A stretch of 64,000 bases of DNA from Allorhizobium ampelinum S4 (GTDB taxonomy: Bacteria > Pseudomonadota > Alphaproteobacteria > Rhizobiales > Rhizobiaceae): the NCBI RefSeq assembly GCF_000016285.1, contig NC_011991.1, forward strand, positions 66,436-130,435. The letters are read 5' to 3'. Positions 19,251 to 29,347 of this stretch are shown one piece after another. Each line of letters opens with the position of its first letter. Within the stretch, counting starts at the first letter, position 1. Position numbers and translations under genes: made by a program. The notes beneath the pieces are model-generated. The model was given only the letters and a program-made list of their open reading frames with translations, searched no databases and was not told the DNA's origin.

Positions 19251-20870
19251 ATGTCATCGGCTCTTGATCTCAGCCTGTTTCCGGACCTTCCGCCAGAGGT
19301 GGTGAAGGCGTTTGCGGCGATGCAGTTCGAGCTGTCGGTCGAGCGTGCTGCACGTCAGCATGAGCAGGCTGTGGTGGCCGAAAAGGACGCGTTCATCTCC
19401 GAGTTGAAGGAGCTGATCGAGAAGCTTGAGGGGCAGGTTCACGACTACAGGCGCACGAAGTTCGGGCCGAAATCGGAAAAGCTTGATCCGGCGCAGATGG
19501 AACTGGCGCTGGAAGACCTTGAAACGGCGATCGCCGAAACACAGGCGCGGATCGCCGCCGTCGAGGAAAAGATCGAAGCCAGCGCATCCGATCCGGGCAA
19601 GGCGGTTCCTCGCAAGGAGCGCAAGGCCCGTGCACTGCCCGAACACCTGCCGCGGGTCGAGCGCGTGATCGAGCCCGAGAGCATCGTTTGCCCCTGCGGT
19701 TGCGGCAACATGGTTCGGATTGGCGAGGATCGGACGGAACGGCTCGACCGGGTCCCGGCACGCTACGAGGTGATCGTCACGATCCGCCCGAAATACGCAT
19801 GCCCCAAGGGTCGAACGGGCGTTGTCCAGGCCAAAGCGCCGGCACATCTGCTGGAAGGGAGCTGGCCGACCGAAGCCCTTCTGGCTGAGATTGCCGTCTC
19901 CAAGCATTCCGAACATATGCCGCTTAACCGGCAGGCTGAGGTCATGGCGCGACACGGGGTGCCGATAGACCGCACGGTGCTGGCCGACTGGATGGGCCGC
20001 ACGGGCAGCGAAATCGCACCGGTGGTCGACCATATGGCCAAACGGCTACTATGGGAAAGCACGCGCCTCTATGTCGACGAGACGACCGCCCCGGTGCTGG
20101 ATCCTGGGCGAGGCAAGACAAAGACCGGCTATCTCTGGGCCGTGCTGCGCGACGACCGCGGCTGGAATGGTTCTGCTCCGTCAGGCGTGGTGTTCCATTA
20201 TCGGCCCGGGCGTAGAGGAGAATATGCCGCTGAGATCCTCGACGGGTTCAACGGGACAATCCAGGTGGATGCCTACGGCGGCTATTCGCACCTCGCCACG
20301 TCGGATCGTAACGGTGGCGAACCCTTGAAGCTGGCTTTCTGTTGGGCACATGGGCGTAGAAAGCTGATCAAGGCCGCGCCTAAGAGCGGATCACCCATCG
20401 TCGACGAGGCGCTCATTCGCATCGCCGCGCTATACAAGATCGAAGACAGTATCCGAGGTTCAGATCCCGAACATCGCCGGGCAGTTCGACAGGACCTGTC
20501 CCTCCCGCTGGTGGACGAGTTCTTCACCTGGCTGGCAGCCCAGGCCGCGCGCGTCTCACGCAAGTCTGACCTCGGAAAAGCCCTGGCCTATATGCTGACG
20601 CGACAGGATGGCTTCCGGCTGTTCCTGGACGATGGCCATGTCGATATCGACTCCAACCTGGTGGAAAACGCGATCCGCCGCCCGGCCATGAACCGCCGCA
20701 ATGCGCTCTTTGCGGGGCACGATGAAGGGGGGCGCAATTGGGCTCGGTTTGCCAGTCTCATCGGCACTTGCAAAATGAACGGCGTTGAACCTTACACCTA
20801 TCTGTGCGACCTCTTCACCCGCCTCGCAAACGGCCACCTCGTCAAAGACATCGATGCCCTGATGCCCTGA
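19251..20870 (+). CDS. tnpC: IS66 TnpC transposase (DDE)
   Basis: 539 aa. Coiled-coil N-terminus (about residues 20-120, with KFGPKSEKLDP), a zinc-finger-like IVCPCGCGNMVRIG, then the catalytic core: LYVDETTAPVLDPG (first Asp), IQVDAYGGYSHL (second Asp) and DSNLVENAIRRPAMNRRN with the final Glu. Length and order are normal for IS66 and the frame is intact, so this copy may be active. A short GATGCCCT tandem repeat (about 20854-20885) follows at its 3' end. Confidence 0.92.
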   Translation: MSSALDLSLFPDLPPEVVKAFAAMQFELSVERAARQHEQAVVAEKDAFISELKELIEKLEGQVHDYRRTKFGPKSEKLDPAQMELALEDLETAIAETQARIAAVEEKIEASASDPGKAVPRKERKARALPEHLPRVERVIEPESIVCPCGCGNMVRIGEDRTERLDRVPARYEVIVTIRPKYACPKGRTGVVQAKAPAHLLEGSWPTEALLAEIAVSKHSEHMPLNRQAEVMARHGVPIDRTVLADWMGRTGSEIAPVVDHMAKRLLWESTRLYVDETTAPVLDPGRGKTKTGYLWAVLRDDRGWNGSAPSGVVFHYRPGRRGEYAAEILDGFNGTIQVDAYGGYSHLATSDRNGGEPLKLAFCWAHGRRKLIKAAPKSGSPIVDEALIRIAALYKIEDSIRGSDPEHRRAVRQDLSLPLVDEFFTWLAAQAARVSRKSDLGKALAYMLTRQDGFRLFLDDGHVDIDSNLVENAIRRPAMNRRNALFAGHDEGGRNWARFASLIGTCKMNGVEPYTYLCDLFTRLANGHLVKDIDALMP

Positions 20871-21253
20871 TGCCCTGATGCCTTGGGCCTATGCCGCCCG
20901 CATCAAGGCCTCACAATGAGCTCGTCAGATACTCGTCGGTGAGCTCACACCGGCCCCAAGGCAAAACTATCAAGCCGCTGCAACTGAAAAATCAATGGGG
21001 CGCAGACGCCGCATACGGTGATCCGCGACAACGTCGCCTTTCAAAAAAGTCCGCGAGCGGAAGAATTGGTCAAGGCGCGTGGTGCGTGGCTGCTGTTCCT
21101 GCCGCCTTATTCCCCGGACCTCAATCCATTGAGATGGCCTTCTCAAAGCTCAAGACGCTGCTGCGCAAACAGCCGCAAGAACCTTCGAAACCATAACTCA
21201 AGCTCTTGGTGACATCTGCGACCTTTTCCCGATCACAGAATGCCGGAATTTCT

Positions 21254-22651
21254 TCAAAGCTGCAGGCTATGAGGGGGAATAGATGCAACCTGCTTTAGAA
21301 GGTCCTCGTGGCGATGACATTGCTTCGCCCCGGTAGTTACTAAGCGAGTTAACGTTCTCATCGGAATGTCTTCCGCATCATAACCAGCGAAAGCTTCGTT
21401 TAGTGTCCTGACGCGATCTCGGAAAGAACTATTGAGAATGAGGTTATCGACAGCTGCCTTAATGGATTTCTCGGTACATGTGCGAAATGAATGTGCTGTC
21501 CCCAGTCGATGATAGACCACACGGCTCGCACATCCGGGTTGATCAGCGCGTCGAGGAAAAACGACCATTGGAACGCACTTGGAAATTGCCTCCTTTATTG
21601 AGGTTCCGCCTCCATGTGTGATCAAGATTGAAGCGTCCGTTAATACCTGCCGTTGCGATGCCCATCCTAGGATGACAATGTTTCCGTAGCCCTCGAATTC
21701 GGATGCCAATTTGGTGGCTTCCTCTCTCGACCCTGTCGCAACTAAAAGGCGATATCCGCCTTTCACCCCGACCCCTCGAATAACCTTGCGGTAAAAGTCG
21801 ATCATCCTGTGGGTTTCCCCTCGCCGCACGGTACCTAGGCTGCAATACACAAGCGGTCCCGTGCCTTCTGGATATTTTAGCGGCACGTCGGCTTCATCGT
21901 CATCGTGAGCGACGCATGGGCCTATAAAGTAGGCGTCAGGTACGGAGTTTACTCGCGGAAAGTCGAATTCCTTGGCTTGGAGCACAATCTCGGGCATGCT
22001 CCAAAATGCCTTGTCAAACCTGACCGGCCGAGATTTCCACATCGTTGAGAGCGGGAAATTCGCTATCGCTGATGTGACGTTGATATTTGATCTCGAAGAG
22101 ACACCGATCGCCAACTCCTCGAATTTATCCCTGAGGCAATCGCCACTGAACTTTAGTTTCTGAAGCCACCAAAGTGCTAGGATGGCCGCGCGGCTGGTCC
22201 GCGTGGTCTTGGGGCAATAGCGAAATGTGTACGGAGGTACTTGTGGGTCCTGCGTCAACAGCGGCTTTGTACTCACTGATGCGCAGTTGGCGTTCACTTC
22301 CCAAAAAAACGGAAACAAGTGCAGTAGGAACGGATCGAAGAGCACCAGGTCCGGGCGGAACCTGTCGACTAGGCTGCGAACGATTCCTCTTATCTCCAAG
22401 AAATGATCTACGCGTCTCGATCTATTGGAGTTGCGCCTTCGAAGCTCGCCCCAACTCATGACGATGTTTCTTGAAAGAATAAAGCGATCTTCGGCCAAAA
22501 CAGGCACGCCTTTGTTTCTCACTTTTTCTATAGCTGCGGCGCTTGAAACGAATAGCACCTGATGACCCGCTTCATGTGCCCTTTGAGCAAGGCCAACCGT
22601 CGCAAACAGATGGCCGGCAAAATCATCAATGAGAAAAAGAAATCTTGCCAT
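21254..22651 (-). CDS. UGT-type (GT1/MGT-like) glycosyltransferase with IS-altered C-terminus
   Basis: 465 aa from ATG 22651. The GT-B fold is visible: N-terminal FLIDDFAGHLFATVGLAQRA with the Gly-His of the acceptor site, VYCSLGT, and the nucleotide-sugar signature ITHGGGTSIKEAISKCVPMVVFPRRADQPGCASRV. Such enzymes put a sugar on hydroxyls of macrolides, flavonoids or peptides. The last 14 residues (from KQVASIPP) are encoded by the end of the IS630 element. The original tail is stranded at 15904-15966. Loss of about 20 tail residues after the GT-B core may or may not inactivate it. Confidence 0.85.
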   Translation of the reverse strand: MARFLFLIDDFAGHLFATVGLAQRAHEAGHQVLFVSSAAAIEKVRNKGVPVLAEDRFILSRNIVMSWGELRRRNSNRSRRVDHFLEIRGIVRSLVDRFRPDLVLFDPFLLHLFPFFWEVNANCASVSTKPLLTQDPQVPPYTFRYCPKTTRTSRAAILALWWLQKLKFSGDCLRDKFEELAIGVSSRSNINVTSAIANFPLSTMWKSRPVRFDKAFWSMPEIVLQAKEFDFPRVNSVPDAYFIGPCVAHDDDEADVPLKYPEGTGPLVYCSLGTVRRGETHRMIDFYRKVIRGVGVKGGYRLLVATGSREEATKLASEFEGYGNIVILGWASQRQVLTDASILITHGGGTSIKEAISKCVPMVVFPRRADQPGCASRVVYHRLGTAHSFRTCTEKSIKAAVDNLILNSSFRDRVRTLNEAFAGYDAEDIPMRTLTRLVTTGAKQCHRHEDLLKQVASIPPHSLQL

Positions 22652-22723
22652 TTGAACTCTGTATATCCTTTTCGCAGGCCACTTTTGCGGAGGTGTAGCG
22701 GGCTGCCGTTTCGCGTTCGCGTG

Positions 22724-24634
22724 TCAGGACGTGCTTTTGGCTGACGATAAGTCTGTTATGTAGCGGTGGGCGACAAGCCACCGTTCAATTCCCACAGCGG
22801 CTTCTTCGGGCGTTAGCGCTAAAGTTGTGATGGTAAGATCAGGTGACTCCGGATTTTCGTACGGCGAATCTATGCCTGTGAAGTTAGGTATTTCGCCAGT
22901 CAGGGCTCGAATATACAGACCTTTCGGATCCCGACGGACGCATTCTTCGAGCGGCGTATCTACAAATATCTCCACAAATGTTTCCGGTCCGATCTTATCC
23001 TTTGCGGCTTGCCTTTCAGCATGAAAGGGCGAAATCACCGAAACGATCACGATCAAGCCTGCATCTGCCATGAGGCGGGCTACCTCGGTCACTCGTCTTA
23101 TATTTTCAACTCGATCCGCCGCCTTGAATCCTAGATCGTAGTTGAGACCGTGCCTGAGGTTATCCCCATCCAAGAGATAGGAGTGCTGACCTCGCGCATG
23201 AAGCCTCTTCTCTAGGAGGTTTGCTATGGTAGACTTACCAGCGCCGGACAGGCCGGTGAACCAAAGCACGACCGGCTTTTGGTTTTTGATGAGGCTGCGG
23301 GCTTCTCGGTCAACTTCTTGAACCTGCCAGGTTATGTTGCCTGCGCGCCTGAGGGAATGCATGATCATTCCAGCACCGGCGGTTTCATTTGTCATGCGAT
23401 CTATTATGATAAAGGAGCCGGTTTCACGATTTTTCTTATATTCATCGAAGCAGATTGGTTGCTGCATGCGGAGGTTACACATGCCAATTTCGTTCTGACG
23501 CAACTCCGAAGCGGCCTCCTCGCGACCGCTATCAATGTTTACGCGGCTCTTTAAGCTTGTGACGGTTACAGCCACCTGGTCAATCTGGGTTCGTAATAAA
23601 TACGACCGTCCTGGAAGTAACGCTTTTTCATGAAACCAGATAATCATTGCACAAAGTTGATCCGTCGCATGTGGCGGGGTATCCAATTGTGTCAGAATGT
23701 TCCCTCGTGCGAGTTCAATGTCATCCGCGAGGGAAATAGTGGCGCTCTGACCGCTGGTCACTTGCCCGGTGGGGCATCCGGCTACCGTGATCCGGCTGAT
23801 CACTGTGAGCTTTCCTGATCGCGCCTCGCGCACGGGATCACCAACCGCTGCAGCTCCTGCTGCGACTTTGCCGCAAAAGCCGCGGAAATCCCCGCTTTTG
23901 ATCACGTACTGAACCGGGAAACGAAAGTGTTTATTGCAACCTTGTGAGGGAACCTCGACGTTGTCCAACAAATCGATCAACGTCGCACCTTTAAACCAAG
24001 GCATCCTCTCTGAACGGGTTGTTACGTTGTCGCCGTCAGTCGCCACAACCGGAATTGCGCTAAAATTTTGGATTCCTAGACCTTCGGAAAATACCTTAAA
24101 GGATCGTGAGGTTCGTTCAAAAATACCGTGATCGTAGTTCACCAAATCCATCTTGTTTACTGCGAGGATGAAGTTTTGGATCCCTAGAAAGGAAGCAATA
24201 GTAGTGTGCCGCCTAGTCTGCTCTAGCAGGCCCTTTCTCGCGTCGATCAAGATTATGGCCAAGTCCGTCACAGAGGCTGCTGTGGCCATATTCCGGGTAA
24301 ATTGTGCATGTCCCGGAGTATCAGCTAGGATAAAACGTCGCGATGCGGTGGAGAAGTAGCGATAAGCCACGTCGATTGTTATGCCCTGCTCCCTCTCAGC
24401 GGCCAACCCGTCCAGCAAGACGCTAAAGTCGATTGGCAAAGTAGTAATCTGGCCATTTGTACAGCGCAATGACTCAAGCTGGTCGTCGTACAGCGCGTTG
24501 CAGTCGTAAAGGAGGCGACCTAACAACGTTGACTTGCCATCATCCACTGAGCCGCAGGTCATGAATCTCAGCAAGGACTTTTGGACTTGTTGAGCGTGAG
24601 ACCTTTCCAGCCGAGTGCGGATTTCTTGCCGCAT
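22724..24634 (-). CDS. cysN: bifunctional sulfate adenylyltransferase large subunit / APS kinase (CysNC, NodQ-like)
   Basis: 636 aa. The N-terminal GTPase (about residues 20-430) has GSVDDGKSTLLGRLLYD, ADTPGHAQFTRNM and NKMD; with CysD it makes adenosine 5'-phosphosulfate. The C-terminal APS kinase (about 440-625) has FTGLSGAGKST, DGDNLRHGLNYDLGF and the family's FVEIFVDTPLEECVRRDPKGLY; it makes PAPS. The start overlaps the cysD stop by one base (TGATG). Same organisation as rhizobial NodPQ, where PAPS feeds the Nod-factor sulfotransferase; here two sulfotransferases in the same block are the natural users. Confidence 0.93.
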   Translation of the reverse strand: MRQEIRTRLERSHAQQVQKSLLRFMTCGSVDDGKSTLLGRLLYDCNALYDDQLESLRCTNGQITTLPIDFSVLLDGLAAEREQGITIDVAYRYFSTASRRFILADTPGHAQFTRNMATAASVTDLAIILIDARKGLLEQTRRHTTIASFLGIQNFILAVNKMDLVNYDHGIFERTSRSFKVFSEGLGIQNFSAIPVVATDGDNVTTRSERMPWFKGATLIDLLDNVEVPSQGCNKHFRFPVQYVIKSGDFRGFCGKVAAGAAAVGDPVREARSGKLTVISRITVAGCPTGQVTSGQSATISLADDIELARGNILTQLDTPPHATDQLCAMIIWFHEKALLPGRSYLLRTQIDQVAVTVTSLKSRVNIDSGREEAASELRQNEIGMCNLRMQQPICFDEYKKNRETGSFIIIDRMTNETAGAGMIMHSLRRAGNITWQVQEVDREARSLIKNQKPVVLWFTGLSGAGKSTIANLLEKRLHARGQHSYLLDGDNLRHGLNYDLGFKAADRVENIRRVTEVARLMADAGLIVIVSVISPFHAERQAAKDKIGPETFVEIFVDTPLEECVRRDPKGLYIRALTGEIPNFTGIDSPYENPESPDLTITTLALTPEEAAVGIERWLVAHRYITDLSSAKSTS

Positions 24635-25536
24635 CAGAAATACCCCTCCCGTTTTTTCCTCTCCATTGAGCTCGCTGGGTCGCTGTCAGCGATGCGACCC
24701 TGACGCTCCGACATTCTAGTCGTTTTCATTTCCCTAATGATTTTTTTGACCGAGGACGCGTTTGATTCGACGGCGGCAGTAAGGGGATAACAGCCCAGCG
24801 TGCGGAACCGAACGTTCCTGTACTCAGGCGTCTCGCCAGACTGCAGGATAAAGCGCTCGTCATCGACGACGATCCACTGTCGCCCTCTGCGCACCACCGG
24901 CCGCTGTGCAGAGGTATACAGTGATACTATCGGGATGTTCTTGCATGAGATGTATTCCCAGATGTCCAATTCGGTCCAATTGGAAAGGGGAAATACTCGC
25001 ATGGTTTGGCCCTGCGAGAGATTGGTGTTGAATATGTTCCACATTTCCGGACGCTGATTTTTCGGGTCCCATGAATGGTTAAATGAACGAAGAGAGAAAA
25101 TTCTTTCTTTCGCACGGGATTTTTCCTCGTCACGCCGCGCGCCTCCTACTGCGGCATCGAAACCACCTGCCTCAAGGGCCTGGCGCAGTGCTATTGTTTT
25201 CATCTGATGGGTGTAGGTGTCGAGGGTGTGTTCGAACGGATTTATGTTGTCGCGGACGGCTTCGTGATTGGTGTGAACGATAAGCTTCAGCCCGTTCGTG
25301 ACTGCTGTCTCGTCACGAAAGGCGATCATTTCCTTAAATTTCCACGTCGTATCGATATGAAGTAGGGGGACTTCCAGCCGCGCCGGGTGGACGGCTTTCT
25401 GGGCAATATGAAGAAGTACCGAGGAATCTTTTCCGACGGAGTAAAGGATTACCGGGCGCTCGAATGTAGCTATAACCTCACGGAAAATGTTAATGGCTTC
25501 TGCTTCGAGATAATCAAGATGGTGGGGTTGAGACAC
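24634..25536 (-). CDS. cysD: sulfate adenylyltransferase subunit 2 (CysD, NodP-like)
   Basis: 300 aa from GTG 25536, chosen because GGGGAG sits about eight bases upstream and the protein then begins [20 protein letters not shown], as in the family; the frame stays open to 25587. Seen: the PP-loop [63 protein letters not shown] and the C-terminal [11 protein letters not shown]. It forms the APS-making heterodimer with CysN. Confidence 0.93.
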   Translation of the reverse strand: MSQPHHLDYLEAEAINIFREVIATFERPVILYSVGKDSSVLLHIAQKAVHPARLEVPLLHIDTTWKFKEMIAFRDETAVTNGLKLIVHTNHEAVRDNINPFEHTLDTYTHQMKTIALRQALEAGGFDAAVGGARRDEEKSRAKERIFSLRSFNHSWDPKNQRPEMWNIFNTNLSQGQTMRVFPLSNWTELDIWEYISCKNIPIVSLYTSAQRPVVRRGRQWIVVDDERFILQSGETPEYRNVRFRTLGCYPLTAAVESNASSVKKIIREMKTTRMSERQGRIADSDPASSMERKKREGYF

Positions 25537-25612
25537 GTGTATACTCCCCGCACACCACTCAAAAGAGCAGCGTTCTCGGCGTTTCACATTTAGGGTTGGT
25601 GTAGGTTTTCGC

Positions 25613-26707
25613 TTAGCTTTTTGCTACTGCCATACCATGGTATTCGGCAATCGCCTTCTGGTATCGACTCACATGTTGATATTTATCCTGCCAAGATCTG
25701 ACGCCTCCCCGGACGCTTCCCGCCTCGGTCGTTCCCCAAAAACCTGCGAACTCATCGGGGAGTTCGCGACTGTCGGGTACAGAGAACCAAAGGCGAAAAA
25801 GGTGTCGGCGCAGGTCAGGGTCGGGGTAGTCCTCATATGACGACCGGGCGTGGTAGAGGATGTGGTTGTTTACCAGCTGTAGGTCCCCTGGCTCAAGGTT
25901 CATCTCGAGGTACATATCCGGATTGGACGCAATCTCACTGACGCGATCGACTGCTCGTCTCTGTTCGGGAGAGAGATTCACCGACGGGAGTGATCCGGCA
26001 TGGATGATGCGAGCGCGATAAAAGTGGCTCGTAAAAAGCCCATTCTTCCATCCAAAAACCGGAGTGTTATAGACATGCGCGTCTGGGGGGGCACTGCCTA
26101 AAGAAGCGAACGGAAGCATTGAATAGAGCACCTCCAACAAATCTGGGTCCTCCATTGCCAATCGATTGTGAATTTCGATCGAGCTACACAACCTGCTCTG
26201 TCCGCCCACGGCGGCAGATCGCCTGCAGAAAAGAGCAACCACGTCACACGGATCAATGTGAAATTGGATTTCTTCAGAGGTGCCATTGCCGCGCAATGTC
26301 GCCGCACTGGTTTCTCCGCGATCACGTACGTCATGGATCAGCGCGCCATCAGAATTTTGCGGTAAGGCTACTCCTATATAAAGGCCGAGACCCCACGAGA
26401 TGAGCCTAGCGCCAGCTTCATCTTTGTCGTTGATTGGGAGGCCTTTAATGAGACGAAAGCCAAGCCCGTTTTCCAGTTCCTTCGTGAGGCTGTGAAGCCT
26501 CAGTCCGAAGTTCGGAAGCGGAAACTCCTTATGTGTTAGTTCGTGGGTGTCCAGACCGCTTTCACTAGCTTGTGCGAATGCAACTTCAATCTCTTCCCGT
26601 TCCGCATTGGATATGGTGTATGTCCAAGCTGAGGGATCTCGGGTGTCAGCTCGCCGCCATCCAACTGCATTCGTGACAATGTTTGCGGCAATCTCGTTCG
26701 CTGCCAT
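25613..26707 (-). CDS. TauD/TfdA-like Fe(II)/2-oxoglutarate oxygenase
   Basis: 364 aa from ATG 26707 with GGGAG about eight bases upstream; the frame remains open to 26740. The metal-binding HxD is in [14 protein letters not shown]. The distal His and 2-oxoglutarate Arg are in [18 protein letters not shown] and [10 protein letters not shown]. Members hydroxylate free or carrier-bound amino acids or other small acids. It lies between leuD and cysD in the precursor/tailoring operon, so hydroxylation of a building block to create a site for sulfate or sugar is a reasonable guess. The 5' end overlaps the leuD-like gene by 62 bases. Confidence 0.8.
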   Translation of the reverse strand: MAANEIAANIVTNAVGWRRADTRDPSAWTYTISNAEREEIEVAFAQASESGLDTHELTHKEFPLPNFGLRLHSLTKELENGLGFRLIKGLPINDKDEAGARLISWGLGLYIGVALPQNSDGALIHDVRDRGETSAATLRGNGTSEEIQFHIDPCDVVALFCRRSAAVGGQSRLCSSIEIHNRLAMEDPDLLEVLYSMLPFASLGSAPPDAHVYNTPVFGWKNGLFTSHFYRARIIHAGSLPSVNLSPEQRRAVDRVSEIASNPDMYLEMNLEPGDLQLVNNHILYHARSSYEDYPDPDLRRHLFRLWFSVPDSRELPDEFAGFWGTTEAGSVRGGVRSWQDKYQHVSRYQKAIAEYHGMAVAKS

Positions 26708-27344
26708 AGCACTTACTCCCGTTATTGGCCCGGGTGACATGCATCCAAGGCCGCTTCAACCGATCAGTCTTCTCAAAGTTCTCCACCGATGGTGCAAATC
26801 TCATCACAAAGGAAATCTCATCGATTCCTTCGATAAGCATCCGGCGATACATTTCTGGTATTTTGAAATCGAACTTCTTCTCGGGCGAGGTGGAAATCGT
26901 CTGCTTGGCCAGATCAATGGTGATCGGGGAGTGCTGCAACGCGACATGTCGTAGCTGGCCGATTTCATTGGGGGAAAGCACGATTGGCGCTATGCCATGC
27001 CGGTAACAATTACCTATGAAAATCTCTCCGAAGGACTCAGCGAGAATTGCCTTGAATCCATACCCGCGAATCGCCTTAGCGGCCCATTCACGGGAAGATC
27101 CGCACCCAAAGTTCTTCCCAGTCAACAAGAACGTCGCGCCAAGCCACTCGGTCTGATTTAGGATAAAATCCGGGTTCAGGTTTCCATCGAGATTGTATCT
27201 TCTTTCAGCGAACAGCGCGCCTCCCCACCGCAAGTAGCTGTCATCAGCGGAACGCATGAGCTCGGTTCCAGGGGTGATTTGGTCCGTGTCGACGTTGTCC
27301 TCAATGATAGGCACAGCAGTTCCGACGACGAGGATTGACGTCAT
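26646..27344 (-). CDS. leuD: LeuD-like aconitase-family small subunit
   Basis: 232 aa from ATG 27344, overlapping the leuC-like stop (ATGA). Seen: DNVDTDQITPG near the N-terminus, GKNFGCGSSREWAAKAIRGYGFKAILAESF (substrate-recognition loop) and NCYRHGIAPIVL. The core matches 3-isopropylmalate dehydratase small subunits; the C-terminus runs about 25 residues beyond the usual end and overlaps the oxygenase gene. With LeuC it isomerises 2-alkylmalates to 3-alkylmalates. Confidence 0.87.
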   Translation of the reverse strand: MTSILVVGTAVPIIEDNVDTDQITPGTELMRSADDSYLRWGGALFAERRYNLDGNLNPDFILNQTEWLGATFLLTGKNFGCGSSREWAAKAIRGYGFKAILAESFGEIFIGNCYRHGIAPIVLSPNEIGQLRHVALQHSPITIDLAKQTISTSPEKKFDFKIPEMYRRMLIEGIDEISFVMRFAPSVENFEKTDRLKRPWMHVTRANNGSKCYGSERDCRKHCHECSWMAAS

Positions 27345-28759
27345 AGGGCGCTCCCCGCATTTTCCATTTTCCTTATATCTGCGATTCCGCCTAAGATTGC
27401 TGATGCGGCTACTGTTACTGGGCTCGCGAGGTGCGTCATCGTCCCAGGCCCCTGTCTTCCGACAAAGTTTCGGTTCGTCGTACTAACAACGCGTAGACCC
27501 TTGAGCCGATCATTGCCCATATGCCCACACAGCCCGCACCCCGCTTCATGCCACTCGAAGCCAGCTGATTTGAAAACAGCATGTAGGCCCTCGGCTTCGG
27601 CTTTCTCCTTGACTTCTCTTGATCCGGGAACACAGATCGCCAGGACCGAGGGGTGAACTCTGCGACCTCGAAGAACTGATCCAGCCGCTTGAAGATCCGC
27701 TAGCCGCGCATTCGTGCAAGCACCGATGTATGCGGCATCAACGGGGAGGCCTTCTAACTGCTGCCCAGGTTTGAGATGCATGTAGTCCAACGCACGTAGT
27801 GCCGACGACCGTTGATCGGGTGAGATCTCTTCAATCTCAGGCACTTTCGAAGCAACTCCTACTACGTGCTGGGGGCTTGTACCCCAAGTGATTTGTGGTT
27901 CAAGGCAGGCGCAATCAATGCTGACTTCCCGGTCGAACGTCGCGTCCGTATCTGTCGTCAGCGATTTCCAATATTCGACAGCTTCATCCCAAGCCCGACC
28001 ATGGGGCGCATAGTTCCTACCCACGAGATAGTTGAACGTCTGCTCATCTGGTGCCACGAAGCCAAATTTCGCACCGAACTCTGTTGCCATGTTGCAGAGC
28101 GTCAGCCGACCCTCGACAGACATAGCCGCTATGGCGGGGCCTGCAAATTCTACGGCGAAGCCAAGGCCTCCATTTGCCCCTATATTCCTTATAAGATCAA
28201 GAATGAGGTCCTTTGGGTATACACCGTTCTGCAGAATACCGGTCACCCAGATGCGCATTGCTCTCGGCCGCTTCAAAGCCAGTGTCTGAGAAGCCAAAAT
28301 CTGTTCACAGTCGGTCGAGCCGATGCCGAAGCCAATCGCTCCAACCCCACCGACAGTACTCGTATGGCTATCGCCACAAACTAATGTCACGCCTGGCAAA
28401 GCTATTCCAAGGTCGGGAGATATTACGTGTACGATTCCTTGGCGACGATCATCGGCATCGAAAAGGGTAAACCCATATCGGCGGGCGGCCTCCGTCGTCT
28501 CTTGGATCATCGCGGAGCCTAGCGATGCAACTGATTGGTTTTTCGTGCGGCCAGGTGCCGTATCAATTACGTGGTCGATGGTAACGAATACTGAATCTGA
28601 CCGGCGTGGCCGGCGACTTCCATTCTCCAGTTGCCTCATAGCAGAGGCGCCAGTTAGTTCATGTAAAAAAATTCGGTCGATATACAGCAGAGACGTGTCT
28701 GAATCGATTTCGGTAACGACGTGATCGTTCCAGACTTTTTCAAAAAATGTGCGGGCCAT
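27341..28759 (-). CDS. leuC: LeuC-like aconitase-family large subunit
   Basis: 472 aa from ATG 28759, first gene of the minus-strand block. Fe-S ligands are visible as the cysteine in AAYIGACTNARLADL and the pair in GCGLCGHMGN, followed by STTNRNFVGRQGPG. GDSHTSTVGGVGAIGFGIGSTD is the family's substrate segment. The usual LeuC form near the cluster is C-x-M-C-L-x-M-N; here it is CGLCGHMGN, a small change next to the cluster. No leuB and no ordinary leuA lie nearby, so this pair more likely serves a specialised chain extension than leucine synthesis. Confidence 0.88.
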   Translation of the reverse strand: MARTFFEKVWNDHVVTEIDSDTSLLYIDRIFLHELTGASAMRQLENGSRRPRRSDSVFVTIDHVIDTAPGRTKNQSVASLGSAMIQETTEAARRYGFTLFDADDRRQGIVHVISPDLGIALPGVTLVCGDSHTSTVGGVGAIGFGIGSTDCEQILASQTLALKRPRAMRIWVTGILQNGVYPKDLILDLIRNIGANGGLGFAVEFAGPAIAAMSVEGRLTLCNMATEFGAKFGFVAPDEQTFNYLVGRNYAPHGRAWDEAVEYWKSLTTDTDATFDREVSIDCACLEPQITWGTSPQHVVGVASKVPEIEEISPDQRSSALRALDYMHLKPGQQLEGLPVDAAYIGACTNARLADLQAAGSVLRGRRVHPSVLAICVPGSREVKEKAEAEGLHAVFKSAGFEWHEAGCGLCGHMGNDRLKGLRVVSTTNRNFVGRQGPGTMTHLASPVTVAASAILGGIADIRKMENAGSAL

Positions 28760-29092
28760 TTTCTCTGAGCCTCACCATCATCGGTTGGATCGACGTTGCC
28801 AAAAGCACTGACGTGCGTTGGGTGAAATGGTGACACTGCTCTAATCTTTTAGCCAGTCTGGGCAGATAATATTACGGAATATATTCCGGACACCGCTTCC
28901 TTCTTCAGCGCTACTTCGGCAAGCTTAGCATTAACAGCTAACTCAGCTCTGTCTCCTGTACGCGCCATACCTGCGGTGTTCGTTGGGCCTCAACGTGGTG
29001 TCGCTCGCCCAGACAACTCACTTTACTGCTGAGCGCTAAATAGCTGGTCGATAAGCAAGTCGAATTTAGCAAAACACGCTGGAGCCAACTCT
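28760..29092. promoter_or_regulatory. divergent promoter region between the supply block and the NRPS operon
   Basis: 333 bases between the minus-strand leuC-like gene and the plus-strand MbtH gene; both biosynthetic operons must start here. It is A/T-richer than its flanks and includes a perfect 14-base palindrome at 28876-28889. I cannot assign -35/-10 boxes with confidence. Confidence 0.6.
28876..28889. promoter_or_regulatory. candidate operator: 14-base palindrome CGGAATATATTCCG
   Basis: Perfect inverted repeat without spacer in the middle of the divergent promoter region. Its size and symmetry suit a dimeric regulator; the GntR protein (14987-15655) and the XRE protein (50130-50621) are candidates. 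I saw no second perfect copy near other genes of the cluster. Confidence 0.4.
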
Positions 29093-29308
29093 ATGTCAGC
29101 TTTTTCGAATCCAACTAAACTCTATGCCGTGATCGTGAATGAAGAGGGCCAGCATTCCCTATGGCTGGCTGAGAAGCCTATCCCACGGGGCTGGCGTCTT
29201 CAGATGGGGCCAGACAGCCGCGAAACGTGTCTCCAGTATGTGGACAGTAACTGGACGGACATGCGCCCTCTGAGTCTTCAGAGAAACTCCACACGCAAAG
29301 CTACATAG
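29093..29308 (+). CDS. MbtH-like protein
   Basis: 71 aa from ATG 29093 with GGAG eight bases upstream. It shows the MbtH pattern: VNEEGQHSLW, PIPRGW, CLQYVDSNWTDMRPLSL. MbtH-like proteins bind adenylation domains and are needed for their folding or activity. First gene of the plus-strand NRPS operon, 39 bases before the oxygenase gene. Confidence 0.93.
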   Translation: MSAFSNPTKLYAVIVNEEGQHSLWLAEKPIPRGWRLQMGPDSRETCLQYVDSNWTDMRPLSLQRNSTRKAT

Positions 29309-29347
29309 AAATACAAAGGTGCTTTCGGAAGGACAGAGGTTTCCAGT

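Larger units (their letters stand above)
18277..21016. mobile_element. IS66-family insertion sequence, apparently complete
   Basis: 2740 bp. Left end GTAAGCGCCGTCTCCACCCC, right end (reverse) GTATGCGGCGTCTGCGCCCC: imperfect inverted repeats beginning GTAAGCG-like as usual for IS66. An exact 8-base target duplication, GGTGATCC, lies at 18269-18276 and 21017-21024, the normal IS66 length, which indicates a simple and fairly recent insertion. It carries tnpA, tnpB and tnpC in order. Confidence 0.93.

Noticed and set aside
20854..20885. GATGCCCT tandem units at the end of tnpC as a functional repeat
   Set aside because: Short, spans the stop codon of an IS66 gene and is most simply a slippage product.
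26646..28759. Ordinary leucine biosynthesis genes leuCD
   Set aside because: No leuB, no full-length leuA, tight coupling with tailoring genes and a shared promoter with the NRPS operon make a specialised role more likely, although not proven.
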